Assembly: GCA_001642005.1 (NCBI GenBank)
Contig: LWCA01000481.1
Coordinates: forward strand, 1 to 26,075
DNA from: Intoshia linei
Taxonomy: Eukaryota > Orthonectida > Rhopaluridae
DNA length: 26,075 bases
Direction: 5' to 3'
Made by a program: the position numbers and the translations under genes. Below, piece by piece: positions 18,801 through 26,075 of the stretch; position 1 is the first letter of the stretch, and every line of letters starts with the position of its first letter. The notes below the pieces were generated by a model. The model was not told the DNA's origin and ran no database searches. It saw only the letters and a program-made list of their open reading frames with translations.

Positions 18801-21485
18801 TGAGTTTTTTAATTTAAGTATAAATCAATTAATAAAGATTTTAATGATCAGAAAAATATATTTTTAAGTTTCTGTTATTGATTTCAAAATGCACGAGATA
18901 AAATGATTTGATTGATAATATAGTAATTCATTACTAATAGGTAAGTTAGTTTCACGCCAAAATATCATAACCTTAAAAAAATGAACTCTTCGACACTATG
19001 TGAGAAGTTGGCTCTAAACATGACCTGTTTTTTGAAATAAAAATTGGTATTTTATGAAAATAGCAAAACTTTTATACATATATTATATTTACCTGAAAAA
19101 GAAGTTACCATTGTATCAAGCAGTTTATAATGTTCTGGTCTTAATTTTTCATTTTCTCAGTTTAAAAAAAAGTTTTATTATGAAAATATATAAAAATTTT
19201 ATTATAATACAAATACGTAAATAAATTAAATATGACAATGTGGTGTTTTATATGAACCACACATAATCCTTTATCAATAATATTATTTTCTTTCCAGCAA
19301 ATCTGTCCTCAAATTATTTCAGTGTTTGATGAAACCGTTCACTATGCTGATCGGAGTGTATTTTGCAATTAAATGTAGATTTCACACTCTTGTCAGTCAC
19401 ACCTCAAGACTTTGTTTTTCACTGATTGTGTTCGATGCTTTGCTAATACATATTATATCATTCAAATCTTTCATTCCTGGTACTATTTTATTATCATTAA
19501 AACTAGGATCCTAGGAATCATAATTGCTAGTATCGATACCAGATGATAACCTTCTGGGTACATTTTCTAATTGGAATATATTTTGTACTAGATATTTGGA
19601 GGAAATAATATCTGGTATACTTGGCAATTGTTAAATTTGTTATACATATATAACATATATATTCTTATGTATATAATTAATATCAAAATTTTGTTTAATA
19701 CTATACTATTTATAAGAGTAATTTCATGCAACATTTTGAAGGGAAATTAACTTCTCTAGAACTAAATCTTAAAAGCGACTAAAATTTAAACGATTAAACA
19801 TATATCATATATAGACATATATAATTTTTAGCACATTTTAACTACATAGTATATAGATTTTATTTTGCTATTTTTTTAGTGTTGTACAGTGTAATTAATT
19901 AAAGTTATATTTTAATATTATATTAATGAACAATTATAATATGTATATTAGAGTGATTAACAAATTGGAATCTGAAATTGAAATAAAATCAACCTTTGAT
20001 AATCTAATATTAATCAATACAGTTATTGTTAGCATTATAACATATTATATTTTATTAACACCATTATTAATATTTTTTATTAAATTACTTTTTTGGCTTA
20101 TGCTTTGGCATCATCAGAAAAGACATGATAATAGCTAATATGCAGAGAAAAGAACAAAACATACCGGGAAGTGAATATGGATAATTTTTAAAAAATACGT
20201 ATTTTTCTGGGTCCATATTATAATATTTAAGTGGATTCGTTATGTATCCTAAATATATGTTAGATACATTTAAAAAATACAACATATGACATATGTATAC
20301 AATATTATTATTATAATTGATATAATGTATATGCCAATTTTGCTTATTTACCAGTTATAGATGAACTCAATACTAAACCTATCGCCATTCCAACGGTGAA
20401 TGCAGTTGCATAAAAACTTTCGTTTTCCGGTGACGAATAAAGTCTAATTGCCGATTTTGAAATAATCACTGAACCTAAATTTTAATATTTATTTATATTA
20501 CTTAATTTTTATTCTAATGTTAATTAGTTAATCCAGCTCATAAAATCAAATCGACTGTTATTTAACAGTTTATTTAAAAAATTAATGTCACATCAATTTA
20601 AAAAACAGTAATTATGGTTTATGTTTATTTGTGGCGACAATACTACAACTTTTAATTTGAGCACGTTGCATTACCACGATCAATGAAATGACTATTTTGT
20701 TGCCCATATTTTTAAAAATATTTCATCAAAATAGTAATTGTTTTTACAGTTTGTAAAAATAGTTGTACAATATTTTTTTAAATGATTTATATATAAAAAA
20801 ATGAAATACAAATTTAAGTAAAATTTTAATACACTTGTATTTAATTTCTTAATTTGGTAGAATTAAATAATTTGCCATCAGCAGAGCTATATATTGTTTG
20901 TACAAAGTATATAACATCCCAGCTAATAATTAATGATTATTACCCGAAGATAATCCTAATAGCATCTTAAAAAGAACAAGATAATATATACTTCCACCAA
21001 ATCCATAAAAAAATGTGCATAATCCTGTTAATAGAAATGTAATCATCAAAAGCAATCTTGTATTGAATTTATCAAATAAATAGCCCCATATCACACTAAA
21101 TAAGCATATTAAAAAAAGTAAATTATTATTAAATTAATTTTGAAATTAAATTAAAGATAACCTTGATACGCCTTGTGCTACGTAATATGATGAATTTATT
21201 AATCCCATATATTTGGCAATTACATCTTCATTTCTTAAAATGCTCTATAATGTTAATTTTCAGGATAAATATTTTTTAGAAACATACAATGATTTGTTCT
21301 GGCATAAATAACTGATTGTAGAAATTTGAATATATGAAAATTAACTAAAACCGAAATTTAAAATATTCAAAAATAATTATTTATTTTACGGAATTGACTG
21401 TTAAGCATATATAAAGCTTAAAATCTACTTCAATGTCAGTGTTCGACAAAACGATTCTTTTTATAGATTTACACAGTAATTTCAT
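12867..21485 (-). CDS. MFS transporter gene 1, ZIFL/DHA1-like, complete, 11 exons
   Basis: Exons in coding order: 21485-21390, 21344-21288, 21244-21162, 21095-20944, 20474-20352, 20248-20089, 17703-17597, 17393-17275, 16647-16574, 15787-15626 and 13011-12867. All introns are GT..AG, all phases fit, and the 1278 coding bases give 425 residues plus stop. About 12 membrane segments are seen. MFS motif A is present as G-x3-D-K-x-x-T-R (83-92) between TM2 and TM3. 'NPLKYY' (175-180) with 'NYPYSLP' (192-198), 'NNSVD' (355-359) and 'AWSI' plus 'FPFD' in the last exon resemble the ZIFL/DHA1 group of H+-coupled antiporters (plant zinc-induced facilitator-like, bacterial TetA-like). The substrate cannot be inferred. 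The central TM6-TM7 loop is very short, with no extra exon needed. Introns of 43-66 bp at the 5' end contrast with 0.1-2.6 kb ones filled with mobile elements. The ATG exon is the least certain part: it is supported by phase, a GTAAAA donor and completion of TM1. Confidence 0.85.
13057..13300. mobile_element. pogo/Tigger-type MITE, 244 bp
   Basis: It begins CAGTAAAACCTCACTTAAC, and its right end is the near-perfect inverse (TTAAAGTGAGGTATTACTG). TA lies on each side (13055-13056 and 13301-13302), matching pogo/Tigger target duplication. It sits in the last intron of MFS gene 1, only 45 bp from the acceptor of the final exon. No coding capacity. Confidence 0.8.
13350..13880 (+). repeat. Rep-D: diverged Rep copy in an MFS intron
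   Basis: Rep landmarks recur in order but diverged: 'ttaccgtgaaggcttcac', 'ggatataactgtatca', 'attctaggactatttt' and 'ttttgggactgttaat'. The copy ends with an ACA/GACA-rich tract ('agacagacacacagacatt') and 'atataagta', the right-end pattern of Rep-A. It is antisense to the MFS gene that contains it. Confidence 0.65.
14170..14400 (+). pseudogene. decayed coding remnant in an MFS intron, unidentified
   Basis: Three adjacent frames read like interrupted protein. 'PKSVAISMSHFMAKYHDEHG' (within about 14185-14303) has unbiased composition, then a +1 shift leads to 'HNAHETHFEQGYNAKN' and further to 'RSHQMCGARKTPICHD'. Such runs with A, H, E, G and C are unlike the N/I/K/F composition of random frames here. 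I do not recognise the family. A dead mobile-element gene is most likely given its intronic position and broken frame. Confidence 0.4.
14749..14961. mobile_element. hAT-type MITE, 213 bp, with 8-bp target duplication
   Basis: The left end is CAGGGGTGTCA and the right end is TGACACCCCTG, an exact 11-bp terminal inverted repeat. Flanking octamers are ctataaat (14741-14748) and ctattaat (14962-14969), one mismatch apart, the 8-bp duplication expected of hAT elements. It is locally G+C-rich near the left end ('gcggccccaaatt', 'gcgggcccgcg') and has no coding capacity. It sits in the last intron of MFS gene 1. Confidence 0.88.
15330..15400. repeat. A/T-only self-complementary microsatellite
   Basis: The stretch is nearly pure combinations of 'ataat' and 'attat' (e.g. 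aatattattataatattat) able to fold on itself. It is intronic in MFS gene 1 and probably simple-sequence expansion. Confidence 0.5.
16124..16152. repeat. 12-bp perfect inverted repeat with CAGTA centre
   Basis: ATGTTCATATTA (16124-16135) is the exact reverse complement of 16141-16152, around CAGTA. A further copy of the arm sequence ('taatatgaacatga') occurs at about 16038, so this is likely the end region of a small inverted-repeat element in an MFS gene 1 intron. Confidence 0.5.
16488..16549 (-). mobile_element. pogo-like terminal fragment with subterminal inverted repeat
   Basis: Read on the minus strand from 16549 it begins CAGTATTCTCTCTATAACTC, followed inward by an inverted partner ('ggcgagatagagaattc'). 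TA follows the end at 16550-16551. The end lies 24 bp downstream of the donor of MFS exon 9, so it was inserted just inside that intron. The other terminus was not located. Confidence 0.5.
16845..17240 (+). repeat. Rep-E: partial Rep copy in an MFS intron
   Basis: It closely resembles Rep-C at its start ('aatgaaaaaaaatccgaagg', 'ttctttattgga') and Rep-A afterwards ('ttgtaggatta', 'gcgtagatttctggggtt', 'aaaatgtttttttgaccgt'). It ends about 35 bp from the donor of MFS exon 8. It covers only the first two monomers. The initial GCGTAGCA is degraded to 'gtgtacca'. Confidence 0.7.
17704..19254. other. part of the 2.4-kb sixth intron of MFS gene 1
   Basis: No exon is needed here: the phases of exons 6 and 7 join directly. 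I see no gene. A tRNA-like B-box ('gttcgaatcc' on the minus strand near 18595) lacks a matching acceptor stem. Confidence 0.55.
19255..19625 (-). pseudogene. decayed transposon-associated coding remnant
   Basis: Minus-strand frames read with real-protein composition and few breaks: 'SSKYLVQNIFQLENVPRRLS', a stop, 'DNKIVPGMKDLNDIICISKA', a frame change, then 'CKIHSDQHSERFHQTLK', a stop and 'FEDRFAGKK'. The 'ERFHQ...(x)ERY/F-G-K' pattern recalls an uncharacterised, probably transposon-associated protein family frequent in aphids, Hydra and other invertebrates; that link is from memory and partial. It lies within intron 6 of MFS gene 1 on the same strand, but is broken and not required by exon phases. 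Confidence 0.5.
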
Positions 21486-21919
21486 GTATATTTTATTAAA
21501 TTTTAAATAAAGTATTTATTGACATTTTATAAGGTGTGGACTTTAAACAAATATTTATTTATAAAATTCTATAACTATTAAAGTCTGAATGAAAATCTGG
21601 AGGTGACTGTGTGAATCATTTTTGGGATATTTTTAAATGTGACATCACAGTTAAAAACTATTTATTTATCAAAATTATTTTGCAAATTATCTCATGTATA
21701 CGTACTATTTACATGTTTGTACAATGTACATTAATTCCGAAATATCTACACTAAAAATGCTATAAATTTATTTATAATGTTAATAAATTATAAATTATAA
21801 ATGATATTTATTTGCTTAAAATTGCTGATTTAAATTAAATAATATTTTATTTATTTATTGTTTATTAATAACATCATTAAAACAATTTAGATAAGCATAT
21901 GTATGTCTGATTGTAGCTA
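21486..21919. other. 5' flank of MFS gene 1
   Basis: This is the expected promoter and 5' UTR region of the minus-strand MFS gene. It is A+T-rich without a distinctive core motif. No other gene seen. Confidence 0.4.
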
Positions 21920-22074
21920 CAGGCACACCTATGAATAGCGCCACCCCTCAATACCTCAATATAATTAATTTTTTTAATGTTTATTAATTATGTATTTATT
22001 CGTTACAACGTTATACTCTCAATAGCGTCATAAATATTGAAATACCAAAATGGCGGTATTGAGAGGTCTTACTG
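21920..22074. mobile_element. pogo/Tigger-type MITE, 155 bp (CTCTCAATACCG family)
   Basis: The right end, read inward, is CAGTAAGACCTCTCAATACC. The left end, CAGGCACACCTATGAATAGC, is an imperfect match. TA flanks both ends (21918-21919 and 22075-22076). Its right arm matches the fragments starting at 1862 and 24604, giving three members of one family. It lies upstream of MFS gene 1. Confidence 0.7.
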
Positions 22075-22159
22075 TATTTATTTAAAAAAATAAAATGGGT
22101 AGAGTTTTAAAAATACAATTTCTAATACAGTTTTATAGAAAATTTCATTGTAAAAAATT

Positions 22160-22400
22160 GTATGGTTCATGTAAAAAACTCATATTGTTGCTTATTTTAA
22201 ATCAAACCAGTCCTATAATTTATATAAATATAGACACTGACATAAATTTTAACATGATAAAGATAATCATAAATTTCAAAATGTTATACATTCATGGTTA
22301 ACACCCCAAATTACCCATTGTTTTAAAAAATGAAAAATCAAATAGCACTGGATAACACAAAAGTCAAAATTGTAATCTCATCACGATAATATATGATTAC
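22160..22400 (-). repeat. Rep-like diverged fragment
   Basis: Segments resembling inverted Rep are recognisable in order: 'cagtcctataattta', 'gataatcataaatttcaaaa' and 'caccccaaattacccattg'. They match the corresponding parts of Rep-B. Divergence is high and the limits are uncertain. Confidence 0.4.
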
Positions 22401-22953
22401 ATGAAATTAATACATCTACATTAGGGAATCATATTTATTTTAAATTTTGCTATTTTTCAAAAACCACCAGGTAGATAATATCTATATTTGAATAGAAATC
22501 ACTATGTCAAAAACTGTATTTTAAAAATATTATTAACGAAGTTGCGCTTATCAATTAAGAAATTAAAAAAAATAACTAAATGTAAGTTTCTTTTCGTATT
22601 TTTCTTAATTTTTTTTTACAAAAACGTAAATTCCTGCTTCGTTTGTATTTAAAATGTTAAATTTTTTTCATATTTGTTCTAATCTCATATTGACTAATCA
22701 AATAAATAATTTGATGGTCAGTCATTCGTTTTCTAACATCGTTAAGCTACTAAAATAGTAATAATAATTATATAAAATTAATAAGTAATAAACTACAGTT
22801 CAAATTTCTAAAATAATAAATATCATGCGTTTTAAATATAGACAGAGAAAATTTCAATTAAACGTATTAATTTGTGCATATTCGTGATCAGCACACAAAA
22901 ACACACCTATATGCAAATATAATTTTTGTTTCTTAAAAAAGTGCATACCCTAA

Positions 22954-23151
22954 TATACCGTTGAATTCTTTTCATTATCTGAAGATGAAATTATCTTTTA
23001 TTTTCATAAATTTAATAATCTTTTATTTTGCGCTGAAGTAGATGCAATTTTAATTGAAAATTCTATTACATCATCTGCAACAGAAACAACCCATCAAGAA
23101 ATAATTTGTGCCACAATATCTAAACCTATTATCATAGTTAATTCTATTTAA
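22954..23151 (+). pseudogene. unidentified coding-like remnant
   Basis: A 65-codon stop-free stretch without a useful start reads with rich composition, including 'SLSEDEIIFYFHKFNN', 'FCAEVDAILIENSITSSAT' and 'TTHQEIICATISKPIIIVNS', then a stop. Another frame continues with 'SSIRNRLNYEIIDPLVFLN' (about 23235-23294). It looks like degraded exon or element sequence. I recognise no family, so identity is open. Confidence 0.35.
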
Positions 23152-23572
23152 GAGGAATCCAAATAACGTTATATATAAAGTCCACATTAATTACGCGTGA
23201 AAAGTTTTTTTTGGTATCTAAATATTTCATCTCCTCAATAAGAAATCGACTCAATTATGAAATAATTGATCCACTGGTGTTTTTAAACAAATTGAATGAA
23301 AATAATTTTTTTAATTAATCTTCACCATTTTTTATATTTGACAATATTTTCAACCAATTTTTTATTTCTGTTTTTATATAATTTGTTAATTCCACTATTT
23401 CAAAACAGTTTTTATCTACATTTAGCTACCATTTTCGTTATTATGCGTGATTTTGATTCAATGGAAATTGTGAATTAATGAAACAATAAATTGGTGAAAT
23501 ATTTATTATAAAATTAAAATGTCCCGTATGCTTGCGCGATTGTAAATTATATTGATTAATCTCTGGCAGTGA

Positions 23573-23678
23573 TTACCTGATTTAAAATTTTTTCAACCTC
23601 GTTATAAAATTAAATTGGGTTACCATGAACATCCGAAATTGGTTATATTGGACAATAAAACCGGTTTTGAAATTTTAG
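23573..23678 (+). pseudogene. possible orphan exon-like remnant
   Basis: This frame reads 'QPRYKIKLGYHEHPKLVILD' followed by 'NKTGFEIL' and then a donor-like GGTAAAT. The composition is protein-like, but a TGA sits in frame right after the only nearby acceptor. It lies downstream of the stop of MFS gene 2 on the opposite strand. It may belong with the remnant at 22954-23151. Function unknown. Confidence 0.3.
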
Positions 23679-23781
23679 GTAAATTTTACAACACTAACTA
23701 CAACCTATTCACATATATCAATACTAGTTCTGTAAATAACTATTAATTTTTTAATTTTAGAAACAAATTGGAAGTTTAATT

Positions 23782-25546
23782 TTATTTCCTTATAACTATA
23801 AAAATAGTACAAATGAATCCATTAAGTGATAAAATTATAAATGATAGATTGACATCGAAAGGAAATGATAATATTTTCTGGGATATTGACCAAGAATATA
23901 TTATACCAAAAAGGTATGGACTTGCTGCTCTAAAATATATATTCATAATGATGATTATGAAATTTTCTTTAATTCATTAAAGTATTTAAAACAAACCTGA
24001 TGAGTGAACACAATCCATAAAGAATTCCATTGAGTTTGCCGACTTTGTCTATAGATACAGAATTGTTGATAATCAGTGTAATTAATAGAAATATAAAATT
24101 TTTTCCTATTTTATTTATAGTTAACATAATTATTAAAACAAATTTCATCCAAAGTTTTCTATATTTAAAAATAAATGTAATACTACTATTAAATACGTTT
24201 TAACCAGGATTTGAATTAGAGGTAACCACATTGTAGTTAATATGACAAGCCAACACATCAAACAATATAACTAAAAAATTATTCAGATATACATGTATAG
24301 TATAATATATATGGTATAATCAAAGCCACACAGAATACGATCGCTCAACCAATGAAACGTCGAATGATCATCGCTAAGATTATCAAACAATCCAACATAT
24401 CAAATATAATATCAAATATAATATCAAATATCAAACTATTATACAACAAAATATCAAACAAAATATCCAACAAATTATCATGCCTTTAAAAATATATCAC
24501 TCCTATATAATTTGTTCATTACATTTTCACGTGTCAAAGTTTACGTTGTATGGAATTTTTATAACACTTATTACGCTTTTTTGATACTCCAAAAAACGAA
24601 TGACAGTGAGGCCTCTCAATACCGCCACTATTTTTTCAATTTTGTAACAAACTTATAAGGAAAATTCTCAATACCGCCACAAATTTAAAAAATTTCAAAA
24701 AAAATTCGTCAAAATGTGTTAAAATATAACTTAAACTTTATACAAAAATATGGTAGCATTAGTTTACCATAAATTAGTTCATTATATATTTTACTTTATC
24801 GTTAATTCTACTTCATAATTCATTCTATCCTCATTTACAACTAATTCAAAGTTTACATACGATTTGTAATATAGTTAATTTTTTAAAGCATAATAATTTT
24901 TTATAGAAAATGGCGAACAAAAAGAGATCTAGATTAAATTTTACAGAAAAATTTGAAATAATTCGATTTCTACAAATGAATAAAAAATAAAATTATTTAC
25001 AATTCTTAGTTTTTTGTATTTTTAAGATAATAATTATATATTATTCATAGTATATTATAGCTGTTATAATAATATAATAAACATATTCACTATTTTGTAC
25101 TAATTCATCTTCTCTAAAAATATTTGTATACTGTTAGGGAAGTCGACAATATATTTTTTTGAAACCACTGCTCTAATGGCCAACGAAGTGGCACATTATA
25201 TATATTAGGTTGGTAATAACTTTGTTATTAAGATTTATTCAAATCTAATCATAATGATGTTGAAGTTTAATCATTATTTACCTCAGTGATATTATATTTT
25301 TTTATAAATTTTGATGAATAAAGAATAATCAATATCGGTGGCAAAATATAGGCTGCTATTAAATGGTTGGATAATTCTTTACTGTTAAGATGTAATCCGC
25401 CTGTAAAATCAATTAACGTTGTAATTATTTTTAATATACCTTTGTAAATGGATGTAGATAGCCAGGTAAAAATAATTGTATCAAGTGGAATAATAAGCAA
25501 AGATATAAAACAATAAGAAATCACTGAACAAATTACATTACGTGTA
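23782..25546 (-). CDS. MFS transporter gene 2, C-terminal half (5' part outside window)
   Basis: Five exons in coding order: 25546-25440 (107 bp), 25400-25282 (119), 24270-24197 (74), 24158-23997 (162) and 23929-23782 (148). The first four match exons 7-10 of MFS gene 1 in length exactly and in splice phase; the last is one codon longer. Shared landmarks include 'TRNVICSVISYCFISLL', 'GGLHLNSKEL', 'LPPILIIL', 'LIINNSV' with 'KVGKLNG', and 'YSWSIS' with 'FPFD' near the end. It corresponds to TM7-TM12. Introns are 39, 1011, 38 and 67 bp, far shorter overall than in gene 1. All frames are open and splice sites intact, so the visible part appears functional. The N-terminal half should continue beyond 26075; the decayed remnant at 25655-26073 would then be intronic. 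The substrate is unknown. Confidence 0.8.
24379..24480. repeat. short tandem repeat, ~12-nt unit
   Basis: Units such as TATCAAATATAA and TATCAAACAAAA recur about eight times with drift. The array is in the 1-kb intron of MFS gene 2. Confidence 0.7.
24604..24990 (+). mobile_element. pogo/Tigger fragment with transposase N-terminus
   Basis: It begins CAGTGAGGCCTCTCAATACC, the same terminal repeat as at 1862 and 22074. At 24910-24990 an ATG frame encodes 26 residues (MANKKRSRLNFTEKFEIIRF and six more), the usual start of a CENP-B-like DNA-binding domain, and then stops. No right terminus follows. This links the CTCTCAATACCG repeats to pogo-type transposase and explains most of the long intron in MFS gene 2. 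Confidence 0.75.
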
Positions 25547-25654
25547 CTAAATAGTTAAGTTTATAAAATATACAATGGTAATAAGCAAAATCTTATGAAC
25601 AGTTTCCGGAATTGACTGAAAAATTACAATAGAAAAACAATCATATACAACATA

Positions 25655-26073
25655 CTAAACTGATAATACCATACCCGGGTTTTCTTCATATTGAACACAT
25701 ACTACCAGTTCCTCAACAATATTATTGGACCAATCTTTACATCTACGACCGTCAAAGTGAAGACTTAATTTTTTGGTAGATATATAATTTTTTAATTGAT
25801 TAAAATGTCTCATAAACAGGTTGCGTTTTTTTCTCCATATTGAGGACGTTAATATTCCACAATATCCAAATACATCATCTCATATTCCCTGACAGGTTCT
25901 GTAGGACAATTTGAATTTGGTACATAGGTTTGATGATAAAGTTTTAATATATATTTCACTCAATTCACCATTAATTATTCTAAAAACGAATACTTTTATA
26001 CTTTTTTCAAACATAATATTTTTCGAAGAACATCTTTTCTTGAGGGTATTTTATTTAGGTTCAAATCATAATC
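25655..26073 (-). pseudogene. decayed transposon-associated protein remnant
   Basis: The minus strand reads 'DYDLNLNKIPSRKDVLRKIL', then, after a frame change, a mostly open frame to the TAG at 25657-25655 with one internal TGA. It contains 'FMRHFNQLKNYISTKKLS', 'LHFDGRRCKDWSNNI' and 'EELVVCVQYEENPG'. The 'P-S-R-K-D-V-L' and 'L-H-F/W-D-G-(K/R)' blocks recall a widespread uncharacterised invertebrate protein family, abundant in aphid genomes and probably transposon-derived; this is from memory. The copy is broken and extends to the window edge, probably in an intron of MFS gene 2. Confidence 0.55.
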
Positions 26074-26075
26074 AA

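Noticed and set aside
19926-20138. 70-codon plus-strand hydrophobic frame
   Set aside because: Its 3' part is antisense to MFS exon 6 (20248-20089), and the rest has low-complexity A+T-driven composition.
23813-23980. 55-codon plus-strand frame reading '...WDIDQEYIIPKRYGLAAL', which looked like the start of an SLC17-type transporter, with a diverged copy at about 12893-13000
   Set aside because: Both are antisense to the conserved, intact last exons of the two minus-strand MFS genes (23929-23782 and 13011-12867), which have proper acceptors, phase and stop codons.
25267-25524. 85-codon minus-strand open frame as one gene
   Set aside because: Comparison with gene 1 shows it is two exons separated by a 39-bp in-frame intron and followed by an unrelated read-through past the donor at 25281.
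1-26075. CRISPR arrays, rRNA genes, bacterial operons or phage modules
   Set aside because: No regularly spaced repeats, rRNA-like sequence or bacterial gene organisation is seen. Introns and eukaryotic transposons exclude a prokaryotic source.

Overview
The window is strongly A+T-rich (roughly four fifths by eye) eukaryotic DNA. It has spliceosomal introns with GT..AG ends, AATAAA signals, pogo/Tigger-type and hAT-type DNA transposons, and long gene-poor stretches. This fits an invertebrate animal, probably an arthropod, but I cannot name the species. Introns of 38-45 bp in one gene family are an unusual clue to the lineage.

The left half (3.7-12.0 kb, plus strand) holds three tandem, intronless paralogues of 298-299 residues. 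They encode seven-pass membrane proteins that I cannot place in any family I know. They share motifs at identical residue positions (KGKRS at 32-36, IFYLF at 164/165-169, a DTF...IP-(F/Y)-F/I-(V/I)-K block before TM6). Their charge pattern predicts GPCR-like orientation, with the N-terminus outside and a long TM5-TM6 loop inside. The first copy sits between two inverted copies of a ~730-770 bp repeat called Rep here. The second and third are separated by a decayed pogo element, a 1.1 kb element with long terminal inverted repeats, and another Rep copy.

The right half (12.9-25.5 kb, minus strand) holds two paralogous major facilitator superfamily (MFS) transporter genes. The first can be assembled completely: 11 exons, 426 codons including stop, every junction phase-compatible. 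The protein resembles the ZIFL/DHA1-like MFS group. The second gene shows only its last five exons (C-terminal half), because its 5' part lies beyond the right edge. Four of these exons match the first gene in length to the base. The introns differ greatly, from 38-67 bp in one copy to 203-2614 bp in the other, and mobile-element insertions explain part of that. No functional link between the 7TM cluster and the transporters can be seen beyond both being membrane proteins in one neighbourhood.

The remaining sequence is mobile-element debris: Rep copies, several pogo/Tigger-like terminal-repeat families with TA target duplications, a hAT-type MITE with an 8 bp target duplication, and decayed coding remnants, two of which resemble transposon-associated invertebrate protein families.
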